From the NCBI GenBank assembly GCA_030248065.1, contig JASAMV010000618.1:124001-188000 (forward strand): a stretch of 64,000 nt of DNA, given 5' to 3'. Under the pieces are notes generated by a model. The model made no database searches. It was not told the DNA's origin and saw only the letters and a program-made list of their open reading frames with translations. The position numbers and the translations under genes are program-made. This DNA is from Rhynchonema sp. JSB1_4. Lineage: Eukaryota > Nematoda > Chromadorea > Monhysterida > Xyalidae. Each line of letters starts with the position of its first letter. Within the stretch, counting starts at the first letter, position 1. This document shows positions 36,568-49,900 of the stretch, piece by piece.

Positions 36568-38840
36568 GTGTGGTTGTGGGTAAGAAGAGCAGTGATTGTT
36601 TGGTAGTTAACGCAAATCGTCCGTGGTGGTCATCAAACGTGGCCAGATCACAGTAACCCCAAATGAGCTCGAGACTATACAGCAAATGAGCTCGAGACTA
36701 TACAGCAAATGAGCTCGAGGCTCGAGCAGTGCATGACATTGGGCTGCGTTAGCGACCAGCGTTGATGATGCGTCTACTTCACATGAACATAAGCCGGGAA
36801 AACTTTGCGTGTTTCGTTGACACAACTTTTTTGCGTACAACTTCAAGCATTCCATATCAGCCGTTTCAGTTTGTTGGATCGATCACCGTCACCCATCATC
36901 CCGATCTCAACGCGAACACGACAAAAATGTTTTCTCACACAACATCCGTTCTGTCCCCTGGCCAAATTGAACTACAAATTGCAACTGAGCTCCAGGGCAC
37001 CACCGAAAAAGAATGCGAAAAGGACGGTCTAGAAACTATATACACATCAACATACGTACATATATGATTCGTTTGGGTCTGAAATTTGATTTGTTCGTGG
37101 CGTGTTTTTGTAAACCAAATTCTTTCTCCTCATACTTTCACTCCTTGTAATCGAAAAAAATTGTGACTATAATAAAGTTCCAAATTCGCTGCCGCACAGT
37201 AAAATACGCCCCATAGTTAATGTCAAGTTATAAACCCGAACACTAACCATGCACGGGTCTGAAACATTGCGCGCAGCAGCCTGGCTGGCTGGCAAGCTGC
37301 GTGTGTGTTGGCTGTCCGAATGTTTCACAAGTTGATTTTCGGGTTTAGAACCTGACATTAACTATGGGGCGTACTTTACTGTGCGGCAGCGAATTTGGAA
37401 ATTTACAATAGTTGCGTGTATTGTATTGACTGCCATCATCTATCTGAAAACGTTTGTTTTGGTTGAATTCTAATCGACATTGTATCTATCGTACCATATT
37501 TGTTCGCGTCGAGATTTCGACCATTTGTGAACTTTTTGTGGTCTAAAGCCCGTTTCATGGTGAGAATATTTAGTCACAATCACAAGCAGGTGGCGGAGCA
37601 TTGAGAGTGTCACCCCCATTCAATGCTTTGACCATCACTATAACAGGCTAAATTGTAAGTGACAAACTTCGCGTGATATTTTAGTTCACTTGATTATCTG
37701 TGCAGCACTTGCAGTGTATGTAGGCACATGCCTTTATATAAGAAAGTTCTGTTGCAAATGACAACTCTTGACTGATTATGTAGCCAATAAAACTGAAACA
37801 GCTGATCGAATCTATTTTGGTCACGTGACTTTTTCAGCTCAGTCAGGATAGTTCGAGACTTGGTCTCGCCACTAGTTTCGACCACTAAGGTTGTTCCCAG
37901 ACGTTCTTGGCATTTTTATGCGTCGGTGGACTTGGTGTCGGTGTTTGTTACAGTTCCATAGTTGTTATACGGTCGGTGATGCTCTGCATTTATTTTGGCC
38001 CATTCTCACTGCTGTTCAGTTATGAGGCAGTTCATACAGTGGTCAATAAACGTTTTTGTTCGAACCCCATTTTTTAAAATTTTTAAGTAAAAAATTTTTT
38101 ATTCCTGCCAAAATTTGCCCAATAAAAATGAGCGCTCAAGCAAAAAATAGTGGTATTTTTGTTTCAGTGTGTTCAAAGTGCATAAGCACTGGTGATACGA
38201 AAGCATATCCAATGTACCGAAGCACCGGTGTGGGTGTCTTGGCGTGTCTTTCTGATACGGTACTCCAGGACGTAAAATTATTGTGCTCATTAAAAAGCGC
38301 ACGCACGGCTTCTGGCAATGGAATAGTAACAGTATGACCCACTATGGTTGTGGTGAGAAACAGAAGGGTTGAGCGGAGAATCTTGTCGACCTGTGTATGG
38401 TCTTCGTTAGATTCTTCGGATTTAACCTATGTATTTGTTGTGAATATTTCAGTTGGCATAAAAACTGTCGCAGTTTCAGGACTCGCATCAAAACTGACGC
38501 GGTGAGTGACTTTTAGCGAAAGTATTTCACGGGCAATAGATAACTCAACACACGGCGCATTGCAGGTAATCCAATAACAAGCATTAGCAGCACACCATCA
38601 CACATATTTTGACACCGTCATGGGTAGTACAGATTCAGCATGAAAAACTTGGAATGAACATTTGATTTACGACATGTAATTTACGAGTTCAAAAATTGGC
38701 AAACACAGTTATGAGCAAGCAAAATCACTGACAGAGAACAATAGCGAAACATGAGAATACGCTGGTTTGATTACACTACCAAACAAAAAACAACATCAAC
38801 GACATACTTCACATCCAAATCACAAAACTTCCCAGATCTT
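36568..38840. other. Intergenic DNA, one foldback, no gene recognised
   Basis: It begins with a 24-bp unit (AGCAAATGAGCTCGAGACTATAC) repeated about three times at 36660-36720. The F3 element copy occupies 37168-37410. A 93-aa plus-strand frame (38056-38337) and a 68-aa minus-strand frame (38342-38136) overlap each other, and neither has recognisable features. Confidence 0.4.
37168..37410. mobile_element. Foldback element F3, second copy
   Basis: TATAATAAAGTTCCAAATTC pairs with the inverse ending ATTTACAATA. It shares nearly all internal sequence with 13758-13999, including both copies of the TGAAACATT core. Confidence 0.85.
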
Positions 38841-39759
38841 CTAAGCCGTTCGAAGTATGATGTGCACACCGGAATCCGTGTCAACGATACCGCTCATTTC
38901 GTTCACCTGATGGACAGAGGAGAATGTTCAGCCTGATTGAAAAGGAAGAGTAGCAGTACAGTTACCACGAAGTTGGATACAGGCAGAGGGAATGAATTAA
39001 CCTAAATCAACAAGGAGACGCCGGCTGATTATGAAAGTCTCCCGGCACCAACACAGTTACCTCCAACGCAAACGACGCGTCCTCGAACGGTTTCTGCATT
39101 TGTCCCCGTCCGAACTCGCCCAAATCACCACCTTTTTTAGCCGACGAACAATCACTGAACTCGGACGCGATGTCGGCGAACTTCTTCTCGCCAGACTGGA
39201 TCTGTTGGATGTAGCCTGTGGGGTGAGATAGCACAAAGCAACGTACTATATATTTGGGATATGGACACAATGTTGGCTCGCTATTGTGACTTGCTGCTTT
39301 GGTCTAATGACCCCCTTGCGTAGAGTGATAACGTTGTGCAGCCAGCTGCCTGTACTCTCTGTAATGCTGAATGTTCTTCATAAGCAGCGAGATGAAAAGC
39401 CCGGACGGAGTCATGTCACTGTGAACATGATAGTACTGCAATCATACGTTTTCCCAAATTAGAATACTACTGACAGCGACTGTTTGATCATCATAGTGAC
39501 CGATATCAAACTAAGCGATCGCATGCTTCTGCGCAGACCGATGACGTAATCAGACACGGTTTAATCACCAAGTTTGACACCGACCAACGATTATTCTCGC
39601 ATTGAAACGTTGACGATTTTGCTTGACCCATCAGGCGACACCTTTTAATATCTCCATCGCCTCATCCTTGCTGCGTGTGATCGTGTCCTGTCGCCAGGAC
39701 GATGGTCGACGCGATTTGTTGTGTTTGACGAGAATGTGCGAACAACGAACAGTCGACAT
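38841..39759 (-). CDS. WW-less PIN1-type parvulin (peptidyl-prolyl isomerase)
   Basis: Three exons, 112 aa: 39759-39642, 39215-39061, 38906-38841. It is a complete PIN1-type PPIase domain with its own ATG and stop. Visible active-site residues are CSH with His8, the phosphate-binding pair Arg17-Arg18 in SRRPSSWR, Cys62 in FSDCSSAK, and Ser103/His106 in the DSGVH motif. It therefore should isomerise phospho-Ser/Thr-Pro bonds but lacks the WW targeting module, as plant Pin1 enzymes do. It lies 406 bp downstream of the full PIN1 gene on the same strand, so it is a tandem paralog. Intron positions differ: there is no intron after the DLG motif but there is one near the C-terminus, so the duplication is old or the structure was remodelled. 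Confidence 0.85.
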
Positions 39760-40165
39760 TATGGATGAACTTGATGAATCAGGGAATGACGGCTGCGCAT
39801 ATAAACTGAGTGATAGTTAGCTCGGGTTGTCATCCACTTAATGACAATACGGCTTGCAATTCAATAATCACCATGGCCGTGATGAAAGGACAATGAGCGT
39901 GTTGAGCTCATTTGGTCAAAACCAGTTTTAAAGTAGTCGAAATTCAAAACAAGTCGATTTGCATATTTTACCATTCAGCAACCCAAAACAATGTACATGA
40001 CACGAAATAGGCTAGCGAGAAGTTTCGAGGCTGTTTGCAATCCGAAATGCAACCACAGTTGAGATGAGAGACGTTTAGCCAAGCGGACAAATACAATATT
40101 CACAATTAACAGACATGTTGAACCCAAAAGGTAAAAAAACACATCAAAACTTGAATCCAAGACGG

Positions 40166-42140
40166 TCAGGCAGTCCTCAGTATGACATGAAGTCCAGAAT
40201 CGGTCTCGACTACTTGACTCAGTTCGTTGACTTGCAGCGCAAAGGACGCCTTCTCAAACGGCGGTTGCATTTTGCCGCGCCCGAAAAAGCCTGAAACATT
40301 TTTTTTATTGCGAAACGACAAATTTTTCGCAGATTTTGTCACCAAAATAAGATTTAATCACCACAAACTCACCTAAATCTCCCTGCCGTTTCGCGCTGGA
40401 GCAGTCACTGAACTGTTGTGCAATCGCATGGAACGAACGTTCGCCCGTTTCGATCTCTTCACGGTAACCTCAAACGAAAATGGTCATCACCATCACTGAT
40501 GTCACAATGTGAACTTCTGAATTTATGACCAGCGTGAAATAGCCGAGTAATCGCTTTGCGGCAGCGCGCGGTGCAATTTAATGTGGGAAAATAACCAGTT
40601 TCTGCGTGCTGCCTTGTCTCAGATCTAAACCCAAATGAAAACATTCCACTCGCACCTTTAATCAATTCCATGGCATCGTCTTTTGTACGAGTGATCTTCT
40701 CCTGTCGCCACGACGATGGACGACGAGATTCGGCGTGTTTGACGAGAATGTGCGAACATTTGACAACCTGACATGAGAAGAAATAATGTGAAGTAAGACA
40801 AAAACAACTGATGTAGTGTGCAACGAAGCAGAACTTCATTATACCGAATGATGTCTGTACATGTCAACTGTTGTACCATAAAGCAGAAATGTTTCGCCAT
40901 TTGTAGATTATAGAGTCAGATCAAAGGATGTTGATCTCTAGCAGCCAGCACTGCTCGTAAGTAGGCCGAAATGGACAACCAAAAACACGCTGCACAACTC
41001 ATATTGGAACCTCAACGCTTGCAAAGCTATATGAGGCTGCAGCTCGGGAACTCACGGTTGCAAATGCAACAACCTGACTGGGGGGAGCAAAAAAGGGGGG
41101 AGATACCGAGGTAATGTACCCAGGATTTTGGGTGGCGGAATCCGGTTCGGGGGGAAGAAATTCTAGGGGGAGATACTGTACCATACTAGTATCGTGGGTA
41201 TGGAATTTTTGTGAGTTAAAATGTGCATAAATCGCGCGAAGCGGCCGTGCATGCACAGACTCAGACAAAGACAGAACGAAAGCGTTTCGCGCTTTGCAGA
41301 TTATCGTGCGAGAATCAAGGTGACTTTGCTCAGGTCAGTTGACACAAAACAGATGTGCACGCAAAACAGCGAAATTGCCAAACACCCTGCGCACCCAGTT
41401 TTGTATTTATTTTCATGTCCGTAAACTCCACACCCGGTCTTGTAATTATGCTTCTTTCATTTAATCTTCTTATTTATGTATTATTGAGTTGGTGCCGACG
41501 CAATAAACTGACAAACTAACATTGCCAAACAAATGCAAGCGAACCTCTTCAGGTGGTACAGGTGCTACCTCCACAGATGCCCCACTGGTTCGTGCTTGTG
41601 CTGCACCATCAGTTGAGCCAAGTGACCGTCGTTTTACGGCTGCTGGTGGCTCGGCTGGCCGTTTAGGTCGATGCCATTGTGTCTTGCCCGTATACATGTT
41701 CAGATAGTAAGCCTGACCTGCAAAGGGGAGAAATTGAGAACTTGGGTCTCATCCCATGGTGCCGTGTAAAAATTGGTTTTTTGTTCTGTGATGATATTGT
41801 AGCAATTTCGGTGTTATCGTCGCATGCAACGGCAGATTTGTTGATAGTCTCAATTTACGGGCGTTCACTTATGGATTCCGTGAAACATTTGTGTCCAATG
41901 ATCACCAGCAATGGAAAAAAATGGTCAGCCTTCGCATTTCACACGATGGGCAGTTGATTTTTTGGGAAATGATAAGCACACTAAAGCACACCAACCAGAA
42001 TTCCTACTCATCCGTTTCTCCCATCCTTTTGGCAACTCAGCAGGTTCTGCGTCTTCCTCTTTCTTCTTCGGCTCCTTGTCTTGGTCCGGCTCCAGACTTG
42101 GACGCGACTTTTTCGCATCAGACGGACCGTCGTCGGACAT
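40166..42140 (-). CDS. PIN1: PIN1: WW-domain parvulin peptidyl-prolyl cis-trans isomerase
   Basis: Five exons, 216 aa: 42140-41996, 41717-41545, 40767-40656, 40468-40373, 40290-40166. The N-terminus is acidic and Lys-rich. A WW domain lies at about 36-66 ([14 protein letters not shown], Trp40 and Trp63), then a long linker of about 40 residues. The PPIase domain has His112, Arg121-Arg122 ([15 protein letters not shown]), Cys166 (FSDCSSAK) and Ser207/His210. All known PIN1 catalytic and phosphate-binding positions are present. The enzyme binds and isomerises pSer/pThr-Pro in nuclear cell-cycle and transcription proteins. The linker and N-terminal extension are longer than in human PIN1 (163 aa). 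The gene starts 715 bp downstream of ALDH8A1. Confidence 0.95.
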
Positions 42141-42487
42141 TTTCGGTTTCTGACAGGGTTCCTATGATTCAATTTCGAGATTATCACATCTCTGTATGTA
42201 GATCTCTCTGGATTAAACCAGCACATGTCCAACAAAACAGCCCAGAATGGATAAAACTACTTTTCATCAAACAAGTATTTGTCAAACTTAGCACTAACGT
42301 ATGAAACAATATCACAGAATCCCATCACCAATGTAAGGCAAGGCAAGCGCACAGACAAGCACCCACAGAAAGTGAATGATTTACAACATGCACATTTTGG
42401 AGATCAAGCGAAAAGAAGCAGATTCCTGAAATCATGGACAAGTGAACGAACCACTAGCCACACAAGCATATACCAAAAGATCACAAG

Positions 42488-42737
42488 TATAGTAAGTTTC
42501 CAATTTTGTTGAATCATGCATTTTTACAGACACAGGAAAACATCCGTTCGAAGTCGAGGTAGGCAACACGCAGTGAACAAGCCACGCAGCCTGTGTGACT
42601 GAAACATTCAAAAGCACACGAGCCAGCTGCGTGGCTTGTTGAGCGTGTGATTAGCTTGTTGCCTGCCTCGACTTCGAACGGGAGTTTCCCTGCGTTTGTA
42701 AAAATGCATGCGGCAGCGAAATTAGGAAGTTACTATA
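42488..42737. mobile_element. Foldback element F4, copy 2
   Basis: TATAGTAAGTTTCCAATTTT pairs with the inverse ending GGAAGTTACTATA. Arms hold GTTCGAAGTCGAGG and its inverse; TGAAACATTC is at the centre (about 42600). It sits in the gap between ALDH8A1 and PIN1. Confidence 0.85.
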
Positions 42738-42855
42738 CCAGATAACGATTTCCTGAGAATAAGCTCATTTCCCGCTAAAAAGCACCAAGGCGAAACAAGA
42801 AATGTATAAGCAAAGCAGTAATTCTACCAAAACATGGACTATCGTATTGAATATA

Positions 42856-45800
42856 TTACCCCATTTTCACACAAATATTTTTCTTCTCCGAATAGAATTC
42901 AATGGATTCCTTGGCCGATTCTCTCCCGACGCCCGATGCCTTCATGCCGCCAAAGGGCATGTTCAATTCTCGCACCAGCCAACAATTGCACCACACCGTG
43001 CCTGCCTAAACAGTCACGATGGATTCAGTAACCGGATCAGGGTCGCTCTAATGAAATAAAAGAGAATCGTGCCTGAATGGCCTGTGCCACTCGATGCACA
43101 GTGTTGATGTCAGTTGACCATATTGACGCGCTCAGACCGTAGTCGACTGAATTCACACGACGTATCACTTCAGATTCGGATTCAAACGGACACACGCACA
43201 CCTGAAGAATATAATGTGCAACATACAACAATCCACACTTGCGTATTTTTTCGAAAATCACATCCGTGACCACAAAACACGTGAACACAAAACAAAATAT
43301 TTCTCGGCAGCAAATTCCGCCAGCTTATTACCGCTATTGCAAAAATTTCGGAAATCTTACACTTCGGAAATTCGCAATTTTAATTTTCCGGGAAAATATC
43401 TGTTCGTGGACAAAAAAACGCAAGTACACAACAATCTACTTTTTCATTGCTTGTTTCAACCAGTAATCGCGTACCAGATCACCGTCAGTACGAATGTTTC
43501 GTGAAACGAACTGTACAGCGAAAAGCCAAAAGCACAGCAAAATTGAATCCCATACAGTGCCGTGCTTTTTCTGATCATTGTTCGATTGAGTCGTGTGCCA
43601 TAACTCTAAACTCGCCATAAGGAAGAAATGGGTTGAAAATAGTTTCTGCTGAAAAATGAGTCCAAGGGGCAATTTGGGCCCAAATAGCTGGGGGGCGGCC
43701 TGAACAGCTGGCGTCCCCCTTCCCACGCCACTGCAACCGACAGAAAAAACTAACCACGGGTCCGAAAATCTCCTCGCACATCAAACGAGAGCTATCAGCG
43801 ACACCAGTGAGAATTGTTGGTTGAACGAAGAAACCCTGCTGATCAATTCAAAATTATGATGGGACGGTGAATTTCAGCAACGTAACCAGACCCAGAACAA
43901 GAAAAACTTACCTTATCCAACCCAGCAGGTTTCTTTATACCTCCACATTCAATTTTAACTCCATCTTCTCGTTTTGCAAGTTTGACATAAGACATTACTT
44001 TGTTGTAGTGCGGCTCCGACACCAGAGGACCTGGCAATCAACGTTTTGAAGTAATATGTTACTATCATTTCTATACCATATTTATGAAAAGGTGTAAAAA
44101 GTAAAAAAAAGGAAATTCTCACCGGTCGTTGTGCCGCTCACCAGCGGCGGGCCAATTTTCAATTTCTTCGTCTCAGCAATCAAATGCTTCACAAACTCAT
44201 CAAAAATTTTTCCATGAACGTAAAGGCGAGATGTGCACAGGCAGATCTGACCGGAATTGGCGAAACACGATCTGAAAGTTACCAACATCCCACTTTGTGA
44301 CAGATAATCGAAATCCTTCCAAGCGTAGTTCATTTTATATTCTGGTGGGAGCTTTGAAGTTCCATAGCCATTTGCTGTGCCCGCGCTGACGATGACCTGG
44401 TGCACCGACTGTCTGGGAAAACAGGTGTTAACATACGGCAGAACTGCACGTCGTTTGCAGTCACACACGTGGCATTCGGATTCAAACGGACACACGCACA
44501 CGTGAAATAAGCAAAAAATCAAAACACCAATGTCCACACCTGACAATGGTAGGCATTGCGGCCTTCCAATCCGAATCAGCAAACACAACGCACGCATTCT
44601 TGCCTCCCATTTCGAGTGACAGTCGCTTGGTATTGGCAGCTGTGAGCTCCTGAATCTTTCGGCCCACCGCTGTGCTGCCTGCCATATGTGGATCTGTTTG
44701 CGTGTTGTTAGAGAATATATAGCTATACAATACAGTATGTGTTTATATACTGTATCTGGCGAATATATAAACTTCTGCAAGCAAATCTTCGCACACGAAC
44801 CAGTAAACGAAATTAGCGGCACGTTCGGATGAGTGACCAAGGGTTGACCAGCGCTCGTGCCCGTTCCGAACACTATGTTCACCACGCCGGGAGGAATGCC
44901 TGAATAAAATGGTGGAGTCGGAAAATGGAGACTATTTCAGAGGCGATCTTCATTTCACCTGCAAAGTGCTATACCTCAATGCAATAGTCGTGTATAATGC
45001 GTCCAACTCCGACTTCGACTACCACTTGGATTACGGTAGAACAACGGTAAAACAATTTCATATCACACGACAGCATTTTGTGACAGCGTTGCAGCATTAA
45101 TTTCGACCATTAAACATATTCATCGTGTGCAGGGGTGTTTGTGCTACGATTCGAGCGCAAAATGCGGGCCAAACAAAAATGTCTTTGCATGTAGTCGCAC
45201 TCGCCGTGTTCCCTTGAAACTTCATACGAAAACCAAAAATTTATTACCCACCAGCTTCCTTCAGTGCGTGAGCCAACAGCCAAGCCGTCACGGACGTAAA
45301 CTCGCTTGGTTTGGCAACAATCTGAAGCGGGTTTCGAACTCAGTGCTTCTGTCTTCTAACAATCTGCTACACCACTGCGCTACACACCGACCAACCGTGC
45401 AACCAGCTGCCAGCGCGGGTGCAATTTTGAAGCTCAACAAATATAGCGGTAGATTCCAGGGACTGATGAGACCAGCCACACCTGCTGGCTGCTTGACAAC
45501 GTAGTTGAGTGCCGTGCACGGCTCGTGCTGGAGAATGGATCTGGAAAATTGGATGACTTTAGATCGTACATCTTGAAACTGAAAGAAAAGAGAAAAGCTC
45601 ACTCATTCAAGTTATGCAGAATCGCTGTGGCAAAGAATCGAAAGTTGTGCACGCAACGTGGAATGTCGACTGTGCGCGACATGGACAACTGCAAAACCAG
45701 AAGAAATGGATATAAATAATTACATTAAATAATTCCAAATAATTACAAAACCATACGGCAGAACTTTATAACACGTAGTGAAGCCAGAACAAAAGGCCAT

Positions 45801-46590
45801 TTTTTCACACCGGTTTTCCTTGATCCCTCGACTCGGCAATGGCGAACTGCTCCAAGTTGGCTTCTATTACATCCGCCACTTCAAACATCATCCGGCTGCG
45901 TTGCTGTGGTGACGTTGTGCGCCAACTGCAGCAAAATAATGTTCATGGCAAGACTCTCGAAAACGAAATAAACAGCACACCTATGACGACAAAATGGAGT
46001 TTTTTATTCATTGTTTACAGGTAGAAATGCTTCACGAAGAACAGAAGTCGGCAGATACGTATTTTAGATCGAACAATTGCCTCCGTTCCACCATTTCGAT
46101 ATTCACATAACATCTTGAAACGATTGCTAACTGTTCAAACGCCTTAGCGGCCGCGTGCACAGCTAAATCGACATCAGTCGCATCTGAATCAGGCACACAA
46201 GCCCATTGACGTTCGGTTGACGGGTCGATCGATGCCAGCCAGCTGTGAGAATGAAAAGACCAGGTGAACTAATGGGAAATGAAGGCAGGACTCAAGCACG
46301 GTGATCGGCTAGGTGTTGTTTCCCGATTTCGCTATTTCTACTAAGGGTAATAACGAAGCCGGCCATAGTAGTGTACGAGAAAATCTCGAAATATGGTTCT
46401 AAGACACCGCGTCAGCAATGCAGGACCGGTTTGGGTCAATGACAGAAACGACAAATTTGTCAACCGCGCCCACCCCTCACCTGTGACCATTTGCATCCGC
46501 AAATTCGCCGTCGATGAAATTCTGAATGTACAACAGATCAGCTGAACCGCCATCTCGCGTGGCTTTGTTGAGCGCATCTGTCAACGACAT
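42856..46590 (-). CDS. ALDH8A1: ALDH8A1-like aldehyde dehydrogenase
   Basis: Thirteen exons, 501 aa: 46590-46481, 46242-46132, 45925-45811, 45688-45603, 45540-45396, 45321-45252, 44899-44801, 44678-44540, 44271-44123, 44030-43912, 43838-43755, 43201-43073, 43005-42856. It is full length for the family. Visible are the cofactor motif ISPWN (Asn170), catalytic Glu268 in SLEMGGKN, catalytic Cys302 in [16 protein letters not shown] and the C-terminal [13 protein letters not shown]. The best match by eye is ALDH8A1, which oxidises 2-aminomuconate semialdehyde in kynurenine catabolism (known for the human enzyme; inferred here). Intron 12 (43072-43006, 67 nt) has a GC donor; intron 5 is tRNA-like. 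The ATG lies 13 nt after TTTGTTTCCAG, a possible trans-splice or leader acceptor. Confidence 0.93.
45322..45395 (-). other. tRNA-like intron (ALDH8A1 intron 5)
   Basis: The 74-nt intron, read in the gene's direction, contains TAGCGCAGTGGTGTAGCA (D-arm / A-box-like) and GAGTTCGAAACCC (T-arm / B-box-like) at tRNA spacing. It begins GTTGGT and ends TTCAG, so it splices normally on paper. Stem pairing is poor, so a working tRNA is unlikely. A tRNA-derived insertion that became an intron is one reading. Confidence 0.4.
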
Positions 46591-46930
46591 ACCACTGCAG
46601 CTGGAAACAAAGTGATGAAGGTCGCAGACAACATGAGAAGTGAGAACTGACAACTGAGGTAAACAACACCAACAAAATAGAGCCAACACCAGCAACGAGT
46701 TGGGTCGAATTTAACGACAATTACCAATAGCGCAACACAAATTGATTGGACCATTTTATGCACATATGCAGCACCGTTTTTCTAAGGCACCAACACAGAT
46801 CACATCAAACTAAAGTACCTACCGGCTATCGTCTGACTATGAATCTGAAGAAATATAGAACCATTCAAAAGAGAAATTCAAAAGTTGAACAAACGTAGGA
46901 TTGTGAGCAGCATATACAAAGAGTCGAATC

Positions 46931-49900
46931 TCATATAATGCCATCTTCTTTCAGCGGCTCATTTCTTACGATTCGATTGAAGCCAAACTTGCGCAAATTG
47001 ATGGTCAGATAATTGCCATAGTAGGCTTGTTCCATGTAGCCGCGACCTTGAAACGGGCTCAGATTTATCATAAAACAACCATTAAAGTCAAAAATATCCA
47101 AAGTTAAAAAAACGAAGCAGGCCAACCAGCTGCAAGTGCATGCTGCAATCCGTGTCCCGAGAAGCCACAAACATGCCAGAAATTCTCCCAAGCGGGATAC
47201 GTACCGATGATAGCATTCTGATCGAATGTGTTGTAATCATAGTAACCAGCCCACGCGCTTTTCACCTGGAACACTATAATTTATGACCGCAAGAAAATAT
47301 TTTTTTCCCAATTTAACCGACCTTCAAATTCTCGAACGCAGGTATGCGTGCAGCCAGTACCGGCCAGACCTTCTCTTGGAACCAGTCGTAATCGACTTCC
47401 AGGTTGCTGTGATCAATTTCTGCGTCTTCTTCCTGAAATTGACAAAAAAAATCGACGAAAAGAAATGATCTTGGGTATGGCGATTTTTTTGGCAACTCCA
47501 GAGCGGCTGATCGAACAACAAACAGACGCACGGCGAACAAACGACAAATAACATTGCTCTTGCCGAGAAGTTGGCCAATCACAAAGACGCCAAAGACACA
47601 ATAAAGTAATTTCCAATACAATAAAGTAATTAGTAAGAGTGCGTCTACCACAGCTCGGCAAACACCAACAAAACACTCGATAGACAAGCGACGATCGGAC
47701 AAGGGCTTGACAGGGATGAATTCATCAGAAATATCCAATAAACACGACCGACCTCAGTTGGCGAGCGTCCACAAATGTAGACGTGCCCGATGTCCATGCG
47801 TCTGCACCAGACACCAGTCGGGTCGATCAGCATCGGCATACGAAGACCGGGACCGTCCGGACAGTGGACGGCGAAGATGTAGCGTTTGCTAGAATGGTAC
47901 GATTACGTATATTGAAGTTGTTATTGTAGATCGTCAATGAGTATTTGAGGACCAGGATCATGAGTATGCGCACGAGTCGAATTAAGTATCGAGTATCGCC
48001 CCTTCCCCTTGCCCACTGAAAAGTTGACTGAAGACTCTGAAAAGGGGGAGGTAGTACATATAAGCCTAATCTTATTTTTCTGGCTATTATTGGAGATCGA
48101 ACCAGTTCATACATAACAAATAAGTAGTGACCCCCAACTGGTTTGATCATCAGCCACAATTCTACTGTAACTAATAAAGAGATCAACGGGTCGATATTTT
48201 AGGTTTCTTGCAAGCAGTATCAATTCCAGTCAAACTTGATGTTCAGAGACCATCCAGAAAATGCTTCTTGTAGTACATCTGTAACATGAGGCGCTTGGAA
48301 AAGCTTCAATTTCGAATGTCGAAATGTAGAAGTTCAAAACTAAATCTAAGCTACGAAAAGATAATACCAACAAACACACCCCACGGGACAAAAACATTTT
48401 GATTCAGTTGTCAAAAGCGGGCAAGCAAAAGGTCAATAAAAATGGACAAATTCAATGCCCAGTCATTGGGAGGTTATAATTACAAAGCAAGCACGCAAAC
48501 CCATGCACAACTCTGTCCTCAATGAATTCGAACTTGACATTCGGGCACAACATAACTGTTCTTTGTCGAGAATTTGAGTACCATAAAAAACCACAATCGC
48601 CAGGAAATATACCGGTCCCAAAAACATCACAAGAAAAACCACAATACAAAAAAACGGGAAACGTCTGATTTCGTTGTGAACAGCAACAGCAATGTGAAGC
48701 AATAACACAATCCAAAGCCAACGCAACCAATCAACCAACCGTTTCTCGATGGGCACAGGTATGCTCATCAGTCCCCGTCCCATGCCACAACCAGCCAGCT
48801 TTGCCACCTCCCCCGCCCACGGCCCAGCTGCGTTCACAACTTGGTAGCAACGAATTGGTCGGGGGGAAGAGTCAGTGTGCTCGGGACTGATCTGTAAGAT
48901 GAGGAAATGGAATAAATATTGAGAATTCTGGATTGGATATGTAATGCACTTTATTTTGCACAATACAGCATATAATAAAAAACAATTCTTTCTGAGTCTT
49001 TGTCTTGATGATAAATGATACCAACGAACAATTATCTCGTTCTGGTTGGTACGATCTGGTCATTCTTGCGTGACACAACATATCAATATATATTTTCAAC
49101 GTTTCAGGCATAGTGGTTGAAAATTACGGCACATGTGCTGCTGGCTGGACGCAGAAAACTGCCTTCAGTTTGAACTGCACCGAAACAAAACTAAAACAGC
49201 ACTCAGCAGCACTCACCCACACAGCCCTGATCGTCCTGTTCATTTCACTCGACCCACTGCCACTCGGGCCTTTCGGATCGACCACCGGCTTATCGGGTCG
49301 GTATTCGCGAATTGGGTCGTACGTCATGAAACCCTCGACTTTTGCCTGCAAGAAGTTACGAATGTGAAAATGAGGAATATGCGGGTGTGCTTTGTGGGCA
49401 CGTGGAAATGCGTATTGCTAGCTGAAAAAGATATCTGACAGGGGCACGCCAAGTAGTGATTGGCAGGAATCAAGAAACGGGGCTTATGGGTGAACACCCC
49501 TTAGATATGTGTCTATTATCGTTTCCTTGCGTTCCCTAAGTAGCATAAGAATAGCATAACCTGGGACCTACCGGAGAATGCGAAATAAGTCTTCTGGGAT
49601 TTATTTAGGATTCACTGTACAACCGCACACACACACAGTTGAATCACGATAATGATAATCACACTGTTTAAAAACTATTCCTGTGTTTGCACGTCACGAA
49701 ATGGATTCCAAAACTTACAAATAGGCCCGTAAAGTGGGTTCATTCGGTGGGGGACTTGTTTGGCAGTCTCCGGTTCGTACAATCAAGTAAATAAATGGAT
49801 TGTTACGACAACGCGTGTGTGAAATTTCTGCACGTTTATAAAATGTGACTTTGCTGGACTAAGAAGAAACGTTACTGACTTGATGAGACAATAGTAAATT

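Noticed and set aside
46931..49345. An independent sarcosine/glycine-type oxidase gene at 46.9-49.4 kb
   Set aside because: These exons continue in phase with exons at 52.3-56.5 kb and together make one full-length FOXRED1.
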